This document shows, in pieces, positions 27,686 through 36,995 of a DNA stretch of 64,000 nt. The notes beneath the pieces were generated by a model, which was not told the DNA's origin, ran no database searches, and worked only from the letters and a program-made list of their open reading frames with translations. Origin of the DNA: Cellulosilyticum sp. Its GTDB lineage: Bacteria > Bacillota > Clostridia > Lachnospirales > Cellulosilyticaceae. The position numbers and the translations under genes are program-made. The DNA lies in NCBI GenBank assembly GCA_017941635.1, contig JAGAVZ010000212.1, positions 1-64,000 of the forward strand, written 5' to 3'. Position 1 is the first letter of the stretch. Each line of letters begins with the position of its first letter.

Positions 27686-29503
27686 TTATTGTTTATCTCT
27701 TTCTTGTTTTCTTCTTTCTTCAATTTCTTTAATTTTTTTATCTATTTCACTAATGTAATCTACTTCATCTTGAACAGATTTACGCTCACCCATTATAGAT
27801 TTTTTATTTTTTTCAACTGCTAAAAAACCTTTTTCTTTAAACTCTTTCATACAAGCCTTAATAAAGGTTAAAGCATTTCTAGGAGATGTGTTTAGCATTT
27901 CTGGTTCTACCCCTACTTCTATCTCCTCATTTTTCTCAGCCTCAATTATAAGGTCTCGTGTATCAGAATCATTTTGAACTTCCAACTGTTTTTCCATATA
28001 TATAGATTCTAATTTTTCTTCAATATTACTCCTACTAGAGCTCACTGGCTCCTCATCTTGATTTTGAATTTGGGTAAGTTGTTCTTCAATTTCTTTAATC
28101 TTATTAGTAATCGTTTGATCACCCTTTAGCCTTGCAATAATCCGCTCTAACTCTTCTGATGTTTTAGCTGTAATATCATCTAAAGGCGTATCATCATCTC
28201 TAACAACACTAGCCGGATTAGCTTTACCTTTCGAAACTGGTATACCAGAATTAACCCCTTTTATAATAGCTGGATTATTTTCAAGCTCTTGTAATTTCTG
28301 AGCAATTTTTATCAGTATTGCCTCTGTATCTTCTATGCTCTCTCCTATATTATTGCCTTGACTATCAGTGGCTTGATTATTATTTATCTGTGTATCAATG
28401 GCTTGATTATTGCTTGCTTGTGCATCAATCGATTGAGCCACATTTCCCAAGAGTGGCTGCTTTGTAAAGTCACTTTGCTCTATCGTTTGATTGGTAGCAC
28501 CAGCATTATTATTATTTACACTAATTGGTTGATCATTTTGTCCATCGGAGATGTATTCAAATTCAATTTCCCCACCTGTTCCTACTGTATTATCTCCGAT
28601 TCCAATTGTGTTGCTTGATACACCAGATCCAGTTCCCTGTGTATTACCTCCTATACTAGTTCCTGTTCCCATCGTATTACTTCCTACATTAACTCCAGTT
28701 CCCATCGTATTACTTCCTGCACTAACTCCAGTTCCCATTGTATTACTTCCTGCACTAACTCCAGTTCCCATTTTATTACTTCCTACACCAGTTCCTGTTC
28801 CCATTGTATTACTTCCCATACTAGTTCCTGTTCCCTGTGTATTACTTACCATACCAGTTCCTGTTCCCTGTGTATTACTTCCTACGCCAGCTCCACTTCC
28901 CATTGTGTTACTCGTGGTTGTATTACTTTGCCCACAAGTACCATCATATTGATTGCCTTCTTTTAGATTATACTTGGTAGTTGATGTGCTTGTATTTTTA
29001 GATATCGGATTATTCCCCTTTACAATAGGGTCTGGCTGAACAAGCTTTTTATTTGTGCTATTAGTTGAGGTATAATCTTTTGCACTATAGCCTTGTTTTC
29101 CTTGAATCACTTTTGCAATATCATCTATCATAGGAACAATGATATACCGATTACTTTTAAAGCCCATTGCAATGGTATCTGCACCTCGCATATCATTCTC
29201 AGCTACAATAGCCACAGCATCTAGCTCTTCTAATTTAATGCCACTGTTTTGAACATTTTTCTCACTAACCATCCATTTAGTTTCTTTATTTTTTCCTAGT
29301 TTTCCTATGCGAACTCCTTTATCCTTTGCTTTACTAAAAGCATATAATGCATATTCACTACCTGTAGATTGTCCTTTTAGATTTTGAATATAGCATTTAA
29401 TCATTCCAGGTGAATTCATGGTGACATGACCTGTAACTTTTTTACCTTCAACTGCATATGTAGCAAGATTTTCTTGTAAAGTAATCAATGTATCAACATA
29501 CAT
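27686..29503 (-). CDS. Repeat-containing protein with N-terminal globular domain
   Basis: A 605-residue protein, family not recognised. Residues about 1-135 form a conserved-looking alpha/beta domain (MYVDTLITLQENLATYAVEGKKVTGHVTMNS... IGKLGKNKETKWMV). Then comes a Ser/Thr/Asn linker, nine 11-residue repeats of the form N-T-M/Q-G-T-G-x-x-x-G-S, and an N/Q-rich stretch. Coiled coils and a charged C-terminus ending in RKQERDKQ follow. There is no signal peptide. The ATG at 29503 has GGAGGGG 7 bases upstream. Repeat-rich clostridial proteins of this kind are often spore-surface or adhesive, but nothing here proves that. Confidence 0.75.
   Translation of the reverse strand: MYVDTLITLQENLATYAVEGKKVTGHVTMNSPGMIKCYIQNLKGQSTGSEYALYAFSKAKDKGVRIGKLGKNKETKWMVSEKNVQNSGIKLEELDAVAIVAENDMRGADTIAMGFKSNRYIIVPMIDDIAKVIQGKQGYSAKDYTSTNSTNKKLVQPDPIVKGNNPISKNTSTSTTKYNLKEGNQYDGTCGQSNTTTSNTMGSGAGVGSNTQGTGTGMVSNTQGTGTSMGSNTMGTGTGVGSNKMGTGVSAGSNTMGTGVSAGSNTMGTGVNVGSNTMGTGTSIGGNTQGTGSGVSSNTIGIGDNTVGTGGEIEFEYISDGQNDQPISVNNNNAGATNQTIEQSDFTKQPLLGNVAQSIDAQASNNQAIDTQINNNQATDSQGNNIGESIEDTEAILIKIAQKLQELENNPAIIKGVNSGIPVSKGKANPASVVRDDDTPLDDITAKTSEELERIIARLKGDQTITNKIKEIEEQLTQIQNQDEEPVSSSRSNIEEKLESIYMEKQLEVQNDSDTRDLIIEAEKNEEIEVGVEPEMLNTSPRNALTFIKACMKEFKEKGFLAVEKNKKSIMGERKSVQDEVDYISEIDKKIKEIEERRKQERDKQ
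28613..28909 (-). repeat. Nine tandem 33-bp coding repeats
   Basis: In-frame 33-bp units encode the 11-residue motif N-T-M/Q-G-T-G-x-x-x-G-S. Two central units (GVSAGSNTMGT) are nearly identical in DNA, a sign of recent duplication. Partial units follow at the 3' side. Copy number is likely variable between strains. Confidence 0.9.
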
Positions 29504-29578
29504 GTTCTTTCCCCTCCGTTTGTCCATTTTGACATTCTATATTATATATATGAGAGGAATTTAACACATATGACACCC

Positions 29579-30445
29579 TTAACGTGTAATGACGCCCTTA
29601 GCTAAAAGAAGCTCGTACACTTTTTCATAAGCGTCTACTTGTACACCCGTCCAGATTTCAAAACTTGCAATCGCTTGATTAATAAGCATTCCTATTCCAT
29701 GTACTACTTTTAAATCATGTTGCATCGCCCATTTTAATAGCTTGGTATCATGTGGTGTATAGACAATATCGCATACTACTAAATCTGTTGGTGGCACAAC
29801 TTCATCTCCAATAGGGGATAAATCTTTTCTACTACTCATTCCTAGTGGGGTTGTGTTAATCAGCACTTCAACACCTGCCAATTCTTTAGAACCAACTGTT
29901 AATGGTATAGTCGCCATCTCCACATTTGGAAAGTTTTCTTTAACCTGAGCTGCTAATCCTTCTGCCTTTTCCAAGGTATTATTACAAATTGTTATCTTAC
30001 CTACACCATGTGCTGCAAGCTCTACTACAACCGCTCTACTTGCACCACCTGCTCCAAGTACCATAACATGTTTGCCTTCCAAAGTATATCCTTCATTTAA
30101 TACAGAATGAACAAAACCTTTGCCATCTGTATTGTATCCAATTAATTTGCCTTCTTTATTTTGAATCGTATTAACCGCACCAATAATAGCTGCATTCTTA
30201 TCAATCTCATCTAAATATGGCATAACTTCAATTTTGTGAGGGATGGTAACATTACTCCCAATAATGCCAAGTGCTTTAATCCCTTCTAACGCTTCTTTCA
30301 CTTTACTTGGTTCCACATCAAAACAGGTATATTTCAAATCCACACCATATTCCTCTGCTAAAAAGTTATGTATATATGGTGAAAAACTGTGTGATACAGG
30401 GTGTCCTATTAAACATGCTACTTTTGTATGTCCACTAATTTCCAT
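29579..30445 (-). CDS. aroE: Shikimate dehydrogenase
   Basis: A 288-residue NADP-dependent enzyme reducing 3-dehydroshikimate to shikimate in aromatic amino-acid synthesis. N-terminal substrate motif: GHPVSHSFSPYIHN, then GSNVTIPHKIEV (catalytic Lys) and NTDGKGF (Asp). The nucleotide fold is VLGAGGASRAVVVEL. C-terminal: NTTPLGM and GIGMLINQA. The start is ATG 30445 after AAGGAG; the longer frame overlaps the binding site. It belongs functionally with pheA downstream in this window. Confidence 0.95.
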   Translation of the reverse strand: MEISGHTKVACLIGHPVSHSFSPYIHNFLAEEYGVDLKYTCFDVEPSKVKEALEGIKALGIIGSNVTIPHKIEVMPYLDEIDKNAAIIGAVNTIQNKEGKLIGYNTDGKGFVHSVLNEGYTLEGKHVMVLGAGGASRAVVVELAAHGVGKITICNNTLEKAEGLAAQVKENFPNVEMATIPLTVGSKELAGVEVLINTTPLGMSSRKDLSPIGDEVVPPTDLVVCDIVYTPHDTKLLKWAMQHDLKVVHGIGMLINQAIASFEIWTGVQVDAYEKVYELLLAKGVITR

Positions 30446-30719
30446 TTTCGTTCTCCTTTTTATAAAACACATTTTTATTATTAAAATCTTAAATTACATA
30501 TTTCATTTTATACACTATCTTATATTGTTACTCATATCCTTTATTGGTTTTCTTGATTAATTAATTCTATTTTATCTCTATCACATTTTCTTAATCTCTA
30601 TCACATTTTCTTTATTCTATGCACTTTTATCTTATTAATGTGCCATTCACTTTAATATTGCTATCTAATTCATTTCAATTAATAGCCATCTTAACTTGCT
30701 TATCCTATAAAATAGATAC
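30446..30719. other. Intergenic region with a short tandem repeat
   Basis: No gene is seen. ATCTCTATCACATTTTCTT occurs twice in tandem at 30574-30592 and 30594-30612. The rest is AT-rich, carrying the aroE upstream region. Confidence 0.6.
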
Positions 30720-30761
30720 AAAAAAAGAAGTGTCCATCCTTTTTAGGCATACTACACTTCT
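30720..30761 (-). terminator. Terminator of ridA
   Basis: Stem AGAAGTGT/ACACTTCT with an inner partial stem and seven T on the minus strand. Confidence 0.8.
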
Positions 30762-30771
30762 TCTATTGTTA

Positions 30772-31146
30772 TTAAATAGTAGCAATTACTTCAATTTCTA
30801 CTCTTGCTGCTTTTGGTAAGTTGGCAACTTGGACAGCGCTTCTTGCTGGATATGGTTTTGTGAAGTGTTTACCATATACTTCGTTTACCGCTACAAAATC
30901 ATTGATATCTGCAAGGAATACTGTTGTTTTTACAACATTATCAATACTTGAACCTGCCTGTGCAAGTACTTCTTTAAGATTTTGAATTGCTTGTTCAGCT
31001 TGCTCTGCTGCTGTTTCCCCTTGAAGAACGCCTTCTGCATTCATACCAAGTTGTCCTGATGTATAAACCATACCATTAGCTACAACTGCTTGAGAATATG
31101 GTCCGATTGCTGCTGGTGCTTTGTCTGTGTGTACACTTACTTTCAT
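30772..31146 (-). CDS. ridA: RidA family enamine/imine deaminase
   Basis: A 124-residue protein of the YjgF/YER057c/UK114 family, normally trimeric, hydrolysing reactive 2-aminoacrylate-type intermediates to keto acids and ammonia. Signatures: IGPYSQAVVANGMVYTSGQLG, TTVFLADINDFVAVNEVY, and the C-terminal PARSAVQVANLPKAARVEIEVIA, which includes the Arg that anchors the substrate carboxylate. AGGAGG precedes the start. Length is standard. Confidence 0.93.
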   Translation of the reverse strand: MKVSVHTDKAPAAIGPYSQAVVANGMVYTSGQLGMNAEGVLQGETAAEQAEQAIQNLKEVLAQAGSSIDNVVKTTVFLADINDFVAVNEVYGKHFTKPYPARSAVQVANLPKAARVEIEVIATI

Positions 31147-31332
31147 TGTTCGACTCCTCCTAATATAAATTCCTACTATAATCTAAATTTCTTTTATTAT
31201 ATGTAATCCTTTTTATAACTTCAAGTCTATTATACGCTTTTTCAACTGTTTTGCTAATCCTAAATACTATTGTAAACACTTTCCTGATTATAGCATCTTT
31301 CCTTTTTATTCCTTTGCTAAATCAAGTATGCT

Positions 31333-32286
31333 TTAATTTTCGCACTGCTCATAGTTTCCTAATATCTTAAAATAACTACATTGATTCATAATTTGACTGA
31401 GTGCAATTAGCACATTAGCTTGTTGTAAGTTTCCTTCAAAATCAGCAAAGAAATAGTAGTCCCATTTCTTCTCTAATAATGGTCTAGATTGAATCTTAAG
31501 TAAGTTAAGTCCATTATGAGCAAAGTAACCTAGGATTTTATATAAAGACCCACTTACATGGTGTGAACTAAATACAATGCTAATTTTATTACTTTCATCT
31601 GTAATATTCATTTTGTTACTCAGGATAATGAATCGTGTAAAGTTATTCTTACTAAAATGAATATTTGACTTCAGAATTTCTAATCCATACAACTCTGCTG
31701 CCCTTTTGCTACCTATTGCAGCTTTTGTATGGTCTTTTAGATTTGCCACATCTTTACACGCTATAGCTGTATTGATATAAGGACAAGTTTTTATTTTACT
31801 ATGTTGCTTTAGGAATTCCTTGCTCTGACTTAACCCCTGTGGATGAGAATAAACTTCCTCAATATCCTCAATCTTTGTTCCTGGTAATCCAAGCAAGTTA
31901 TGCTGAATCTTGATACTTTGTTCTCCAACAATATAAAGCTCATTATTTTTGATTAAATCATATGTATCTAATACTTCTCCTGCACTACTATTCTCAATTG
32001 GTAATACACCATAATCAATTTTTCCTTCTAGAAGCGCTTCAATAACATCTTCAAATGATTCATGCGCAACTAGATTAGACCATCTCCCCTTAAAATAGGT
32101 ATAAGTTGCCTCTTCTCCATAAGCCCCTGGAACGCCCTGATAGCCTATAACCGGTGAAGTAATAATTTCTGAATTAATCCCTTCTTCTATCTGACATAAG
32201 ATATGCTGATTGTGCTCATACAAATTTTCAATTGAAACATTTAGTTTTCTTGTAAGCCCTGTATATTGTCCTTCTGACTCCATCAT
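31333..32286 (-). CDS. pheA: Prephenate dehydratase (without chorismate mutase domain)
   Basis: A 317-residue enzyme converting prephenate to phenylpyruvate. The catalytic PDT domain starts at IGYQGVPGAYGEEATYTYF and includes GVLPIENSSAGEV and the conserved NNFTRFIIL. A C-terminal ACT regulatory domain for phenylalanine feedback follows (SGSLYKILGYFAHNGLNLLKIQSRP). The first 45 residues are not a recognisable chorismate mutase, which is often fused here in clostridia. The start is one of two adjacent ATGs (32286/32283) after GGGGTG; a TTG at 32316 is less likely. A Phe-rich leader ORF and an attenuator precede it. Confidence 0.92.
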   Translation of the reverse strand: MMESEGQYTGLTRKLNVSIENLYEHNQHILCQIEEGINSEIITSPVIGYQGVPGAYGEEATYTYFKGRWSNLVAHESFEDVIEALLEGKIDYGVLPIENSSAGEVLDTYDLIKNNELYIVGEQSIKIQHNLLGLPGTKIEDIEEVYSHPQGLSQSKEFLKQHSKIKTCPYINTAIACKDVANLKDHTKAAIGSKRAAELYGLEILKSNIHFSKNNFTRFIILSNKMNITDESNKISIVFSSHHVSGSLYKILGYFAHNGLNLLKIQSRPLLEKKWDYYFFADFEGNLQQANVLIALSQIMNQCSYFKILGNYEQCEN

Positions 32287-32381
32287 TTCACCCCATTTAT
32301 TTTTGTTCTTAATCAATACTTATAAAAGTATACGATTAAGCCATTTCGTTACTAACTCAAATTTTCATTCTCTATTTCTAT

Positions 32382-32422
32382 AAAAAAATAAAGGACTTAT
32401 ACTTTCCTCAGCATAAGACCTT
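32382..32422 (-). terminator. Attenuator hairpin upstream of pheA
   Basis: On the minus strand AAGG-CTTAT-CT pairs with AG-ATAAG-CCTT (one T x T mismatch, one G-T), loop GAGGAA, followed by TATTTTTTT. It lies between the leader peptide ORF and pheA, 96 bases before the pheA start. Confidence 0.75.
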
Positions 32423-32475
32423 ATCTCTTTACATTTCAAAGAAGATATTCAATGTTTAGACTCTGCTTGAAAGCT

Positions 32476-32583
32476 CTAAATTATTTTTAGGCATCTAAAA
32501 CAACCAGCACTAAAAGAAAAGTAGCCCCAGCTAAAGAAAAAAGCATTAAATGGTACTCTAGCCATACTCAACAAAGCACTCAT
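32476..32583 (-). CDS. pheL: Phe-rich leader peptide of pheA
   Basis: A 35-codon ORF with AAAGGAG 8 bases before its ATG. The sequence is MSALLSMARVPFNAFFFSWG, then YFSFSAGCFRCLKII. It has seven Phe (three consecutive), one Trp and one Tyr in 35 residues. It begins about 70 bases after a consensus promoter, and a terminator lies 53 bases after its stop, ahead of pheA. This is the layout of peptide-coupled attenuation as in E. coli pheL-pheA. Its stop codon sits inside a hairpin TTTAGA-GCTT/AAGC-TCTAAA. The symbol is given by analogy; there is no evidence of homology to E. coli pheL. Confidence 0.7.
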   Translation of the reverse strand: MSALLSMARVPFNAFFFSWGYFSFSAGCFRCLKII

Positions 32584-32659
32584 CCGAAAATCTCCTTTCA
32601 TTTATATCCAAACACTATATCATTATCTAAAAATTATCTTTTGTTTATAAATTAGGTTC

Positions 32660-32688
32660 ATTATAATTTTTTAAGCTTTATTTGTCAA
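32660..32688 (-). promoter_or_regulatory. Consensus promoter of the pheL-pheA leader
   Basis: Perfect TTGACA (32688-32683), exactly 17 bases, perfect TATAAT (32665-32660). Transcription would start near 32653. Confidence 0.9.
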
Positions 32689-32754
32689 CATCTAAACCCA
32701 TTAGCCCAGGTCTATTAATATAGGTTTCTTTTCAATTTTAATGTTTCCAAAAAT

Positions 32755-32825
32755 AAAAAGTCAGACCGAGTTTACCAAATGTGCTTTATACTCAAGTACA
32801 TTCTTAACTTAATCTGACTTTTTTA
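32755..32825 (-). terminator. Terminator of rsmA
   Basis: Stem AAAAAGTCAGA/TCTGACTTTTT with a long (47-base) internal region and T-runs on both strands. Confidence 0.7.
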
Positions 32826-32882
32826 TCTTATGCTAATTAAATTAATGACTATGTTTTAATCTAATCTAGCCTAATCTTAAAC

Positions 32883-33755
32883 TTATCTATGTGCATCAAT
32901 ATAATCTGATAATCTTGCAAAATCCTCGATAGATAAAGTTTCACCACGAGTTTGTGCACCAATACCACTTTCATCTAAAAGCTCTTTTAACTTATCTTTT
33001 TCAAGTCCTAATTCTCCATGTGCTGCTAAAGTATTAAGTAATGTTTTTCTTCTTAATAAGAAGGCTGCTTTAATAATTTTAAATAGTTGTTTTACATTAC
33101 CAACTTTTACAGGTGGCTCATCGTGTAATCTAAGCTGAATAACAGCAGAATCTACATTTGGTCTTGGCATAAAGCAGTTTCTTGGTACATTAGCTACTAA
33201 GTAAGTGTCTGAATAGTAGTTAACTGATACAGTAATTGCACCATATTGTTTGCTACCTGGTTTAGAAGCTAAACGATCTGCTACTTCTTTTTGTACCATA
33301 ACTGTAATGCTTTCAATGTTTAATTGATTCTCTAAAAGCGTCATGATAATTGGTGTTGTAATATAGTAAGGTAAGTTTGCTACTACCTTGATTTTTCTAT
33401 TTGGTGATTCTTCTTGAATTAATTTTTGAAGATCTACTTTTAAAACGTCTTTATGAATTAATCTAAAGTTGTCACAGTCTCCAAATTGCTCTGTTAAGAT
33501 TGGAATAAGTTGGTCATCAATCTCGATTGAAATAACTTTTCCTGCATGTTCAATTAATTGTTGTGTTACACTCCCAATACCAGGCCCAATCTCAATAACA
33601 CAATCTTCTTTAGTAATATTAGCTGAATCGATAATTTTATCTAATACACGTGGGTCAATTAAAAAGTTTTGTCCAAATTTCTTTTGAAAGGCAAAAGGAT
33701 ACTTACTGATAACCGCTTTTGTTCCTTCCACTGTTCCTATCTTTTGCATTTGCAT
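32883..33755 (-). CDS. rsmA: 16S rRNA dimethyladenosine transferase
   Basis: A 290-residue enzyme (KsgA) that dimethylates A1518 and A1519 of 16S rRNA late in 30S assembly. Signatures: KKFGQNFLID at the N-terminus, the SAM motif EIGPGIGSVTQQL, and the catalytic NLPYYITTPI. The C-terminal helical domain contains AAFLLRRKTLLNTL. AAGGAG lies 8 bases before the ATG. Loss of this gene commonly gives kasugamycin resistance (family knowledge). Confidence 0.95.
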   Translation of the reverse strand: MQMQKIGTVEGTKAVISKYPFAFQKKFGQNFLIDPRVLDKIIDSANITKEDCVIEIGPGIGSVTQQLIEHAGKVISIEIDDQLIPILTEQFGDCDNFRLIHKDVLKVDLQKLIQEESPNRKIKVVANLPYYITTPIIMTLLENQLNIESITVMVQKEVADRLASKPGSKQYGAITVSVNYYSDTYLVANVPRNCFMPRPNVDSAVIQLRLHDEPPVKVGNVKQLFKIIKAAFLLRRKTLLNTLAAHGELGLEKDKLKELLDESGIGAQTRGETLSIEDFARLSDYIDAHR

Positions 33756-33837
33756 ATGTTACGCTCCTTATTGTTTCATTTCTCTATCATATCATATAGC
33801 TAACATAATTCCTAGCATCTTACTCTATCTGATGTAG

Positions 33838-34710
33838 CTAACTCAACTTGAGTATTTCTCCAATTTTAATTGCTTTTGAATCCATCCCATGTCCAATCTC
33901 ACTGGTTTTGGCAATAGGTAGATTCGGATCATCTACTATCTCTACAACCAATTCTTCAATTGTTGGTACAAGTGTTTCTTGTTCCATTTGTGTAAAGCTC
34001 CCTAGCAAAATACCTTTTACTTTCTTAAAAGCCCCAAGCTGTTTATACTGACTTAGGAAAGTAATCATTTGTGCCACGCCACCACTGCGACTTTCAAGGA
34101 ATAGGATTTTATCTGTAAAGTCTGGCATAAACGGTGTGCCTGCCAGCTTTAAGAAACATCTGATATTTCCTCCAATCACGATACCTTCCATAGATTCTCC
34201 TTGCAAAAATCTATACTCAAATCTAAATAAACTATCACGATTTTCAAAGATACTTTCTTTAAAATTCTGCTGCTGAGCAATCGCCTCTTGACTCACCAAG
34301 TTTCTAATTTGATATAAATAGGTTGTTTGATTGGTTTGTGCATAAATAGCATTAACTATAGTTGTTAGATCACTATACCCCCAAAAGATTTTTTTACTCT
34401 CCTTAGACTGATTCAAGATTTTGATTGTATCAAAATTTAATTCACCTAAAACTTCATTGGCAATATCTCCCCCCGAAACATCAAATATTGCCCTAATTGT
34501 TTTATCCTCATAAAATCTTTCCAATTCCTCTGCTTTTAGTTTTGCCTTTGAACCTCTTACAGATTCAGTCTGATAAAGATAATCACTACAAACAGGCACT
34601 AAATCCATTTCTCTAAGTGCTTTACACAGTTCCTCTATCTTCTCTTTCATCTGTAGTGGTAGTGCATTCGATAACGCCACCAGTACAACCTTACTTTTCT
34701 TTTGTATCAT
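33838..34710 (-). CDS. LD-carboxypeptidase / MccF-like peptidase S66
   Basis: A 290-residue serine peptidase of family S66. The nucleophile lies in FWGYSDLTTIVNAIY, and the Glu and His of the triad in FLESRSGG and EIGHGMDSK; FDVSGGDIANEVL matches the family's N-terminal motif. S66 enzymes either cleave L,D bonds in peptidoglycan tetrapeptides or detoxify microcin C-like compounds. The present sequence does not settle which; no signal peptide is seen, which suits a cytosolic recycling role. Confidence 0.85.
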   Translation of the reverse strand: MIQKKSKVVLVALSNALPLQMKEKIEELCKALREMDLVPVCSDYLYQTESVRGSKAKLKAEELERFYEDKTIRAIFDVSGGDIANEVLGELNFDTIKILNQSKESKKIFWGYSDLTTIVNAIYAQTNQTTYLYQIRNLVSQEAIAQQQNFKESIFENRDSLFRFEYRFLQGESMEGIVIGGNIRCFLKLAGTPFMPDFTDKILFLESRSGGVAQMITFLSQYKQLGAFKKVKGILLGSFTQMEQETLVPTIEELVVEIVDDPNLPIAKTSEIGHGMDSKAIKIGEILKLS

Positions 34711-35000
34711 ATCTTCCTCTTTCTTAAATTAGTCTTAGACTCTTATTAATCCTTTTAAATCCGTATCATCTCTTAAGTTCTATTAATCTTTTTTTACTTG
34801 TTATATCCTTTTTATTCATCCATTTTCTTAACATCTTATTTATCTTGGATATTGCATTTAGACTATTTATTTTTATTATAACATATGCTCTAGCTCTATA
34901 TTCTTTACCTATGTTCACCATTTCAATAAACACTCATTAATTCTTAATCAAATCATCCATTCTTTGCCTAAAAACTAAACACTTTATAAAGAATACAGCA
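34711..35000. other. Intergenic region, no feature seen
   Basis: AT-rich upstream region of the S66 peptidase gene. I see no gene, repeat or clear RNA structure. Confidence 0.5.
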
Positions 35001-35001
35001 T

Positions 35002-35040
35002 AAAAAAACTGAGATATTCCAATTACTTGAATATCTCAGT
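35002..35040 (-). terminator. Terminator of the ABC exporter gene
   Basis: Perfect 12-bp stem ACTGAGATATTC with its complement (35008-35019/35029-35040), then seven T on the minus strand. Confidence 0.92.
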
Positions 35041-35050
35041 CTCTTTCTAA

Positions 35051-36784
35051 TTATACTGCCTCAAACTGCATGTTATATAAATGTGCATACATACCTTGCT
35101 TATCTAAAAGTTCATCATGATTTCCTCTTTCAGCTATTCCATCAGGTGTAAGCACTAAGATTTCATCTGCATTTTTAATTGTACTTAAACGATGTGCAAT
35201 GACTAATGTTGTACGGTCTTTTGCAAGTTCGTCTAATGAGTTTTGGATATAACGCTCACTCTCATTGTCTAATGCCGATGTCGCCTCATCTAATATTAAA
35301 ATTGGAGGATTTTTCAGAAACACTCTAGCAATAGAAATACGTTGTTTTTGTCCACCTGAAAGCCTTACACCACGTTCTCCAACATAAGTATCATAGCCAT
35401 CAGGTAAACTCATAATAAATTCATGGATATTGGCTTTTTTAGCAGCTGCAATAATTTCTTCATCACTAGCCTTTGGTTTCCCATAACTAATGTTATCTTT
35501 GATACTACCAGCAAATAAATAGACATCTTGTTGAACAATTCCTATCGAATCTCTTAAAGATCTTTGAGTAATCTGTTTAATATCTTTTCCATCAATCAAA
35601 ATACTTCCTGAAGACACTTCATAGAATCTTGGAATCAGTGAACAGAATGTCGTCTTTCCACTTCCCGAAGGTCCTACCAATGCTACTGTCTTACCGGCTG
35701 GAATACGAAGATTGATATTACTTAAAATATCTTCCTCATCATACCCAAAAGATACTTCTCTAAAAGCAATGTCTCCTTGAACTCTACTCAAGTCAGCTGC
35801 ATCTTTTTCATCTTGAATCTCTGGTTTTGTATTCATAATGCTAAGGAAACGCTCAAACCCAGTCATTCCTTTTTGGAATTGCTCTGTAAAGTCCACTAAT
35901 TTTTGAATTGGATTTAAGAAGGTATTGATATATAGAATATATACAGTTAAATCTGAAACTGTCATTTCGCCCTTTGTAATAAATAAGCCCCCTGCTAATA
36001 CAGCAGTTAAGTACAACATACTTTGGAAGAAACTATTCCCACTATGATATTTACCCATAATAAAATAACTAGACTTCTTAGTTTCTACAAAGGCTTTATT
36101 CCCTTCATCAAACTTATCCATCTCAATCTCTTCATTCGCAAATGATTTGACTACACGAATACCACCTAACGAATCTTGAGTAATTGCATTAACACGAGCG
36201 ATACGCTCTCTATTTTGTGCAAATACTTTTTTCATCTTACGATTATAGTACATAGAGAAATACAGCATAACCACTGTAAATCCTAACAATATCAATGTCA
36301 TCTTAATATTAATAAAACTCAAAACAGTAAATGTCCCAATAATCTTAATCACTGATATAAAGATGTCTTCTGGTCCATGATGTGCAAACTCAGAGATATC
36401 AAATAAATCATTTACGATACAAGACATTAGTTTACCTGTGTTTACTTCATCATAATATGAGAATGATAACTTCTCCAAATGTTCAAAAAGGTCCCTTCTC
36501 ATATCAGATTCCATATAGGTTCCCATAATATGTCCCCATGAAGTAATATAATACTGACAAAAATATTTGATTACATACATCCCAAATAACGCTACACCTA
36601 TTAGCCCTATGTATTTAGTCACTTGTTGAGTGTCCTGAAGTATATAAACTTCATCCATCAAAAAGCCTACTAAAAGCGGGAATACTAAATCAATCCCTGA
36701 AAGGGTTAAAGCACAAAACATATCTGAGAAAAATAATTTTTTATACGGCTTATAATACTTTACAAACGCTTTCATTGTTTTCAT
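35051..36784 (-). CDS. ABC exporter, fused permease and ATPase
   Basis: A 577-residue half-transporter of the MsbA/LmrA/BmrA type. The N-terminal six-helix domain is followed by the ATPase: Walker A GPSGSGKTT, Q-loop IGIVQQDVYLF, signature LSGGQKQRISIARV, Walker B PILILDEATSALD, and H-loop AHRLSTI. It probably functions as a homodimer; no second half-gene is adjacent. Substrate is unknown (drug or lipid export likely). The start is ATG 36784 after AAAGGAG; an upstream in-frame ATG contains the binding site. Confidence 0.93.
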   Translation of the reverse strand: MKTMKAFVKYYKPYKKLFFSDMFCALTLSGIDLVFPLLVGFLMDEVYILQDTQQVTKYIGLIGVALFGMYVIKYFCQYYITSWGHIMGTYMESDMRRDLFEHLEKLSFSYYDEVNTGKLMSCIVNDLFDISEFAHHGPEDIFISVIKIIGTFTVLSFINIKMTLILLGFTVVMLYFSMYYNRKMKKVFAQNRERIARVNAITQDSLGGIRVVKSFANEEIEMDKFDEGNKAFVETKKSSYFIMGKYHSGNSFFQSMLYLTAVLAGGLFITKGEMTVSDLTVYILYINTFLNPIQKLVDFTEQFQKGMTGFERFLSIMNTKPEIQDEKDAADLSRVQGDIAFREVSFGYDEEDILSNINLRIPAGKTVALVGPSGSGKTTFCSLIPRFYEVSSGSILIDGKDIKQITQRSLRDSIGIVQQDVYLFAGSIKDNISYGKPKASDEEIIAAAKKANIHEFIMSLPDGYDTYVGERGVRLSGGQKQRISIARVFLKNPPILILDEATSALDNESERYIQNSLDELAKDRTTLVIAHRLSTIKNADEILVLTPDGIAERGNHDELLDKQGMYAHLYNMQFEAV

Positions 36785-36946
36785 ATGATATTTTCTCCTT
36801 TTCATATTCTACTGTTATATCACAAAACTGTTTATCTATGCAAATTTATTCTTTTAAATGTCAAATCTCTTATATTAGATTAAATTAATTTGCCTAAACC
36901 AAAAACCACTGCCATTAACTTACTCATATATATCTAAAAGCAAGAC

Positions 36947-36982
36947 AAAAAAAATACTAGTAAGGACATCTCCTCACTAGTA
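36947..36982 (-). terminator. Terminator of the YabE-like gene
   Basis: Stem TACTAGT/ACTAGTA (36955-36961 with 36976-36982) and eight T on the minus strand. Confidence 0.75.
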
Positions 36983-36995
36983 CATCTATTTACTA

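Noticed and set aside
30574-30612. Two tandem 19-base repeats as a CRISPR-like or operator array
   Set aside because: Only two copies, one-base spacer, AT-rich; no associated genes.
32287-32660. Phe T-box before pheA
   Set aside because: No T-box sequence (GGTGGNACCGCG-like) and no stem I motifs; the leader-peptide arrangement fits better.
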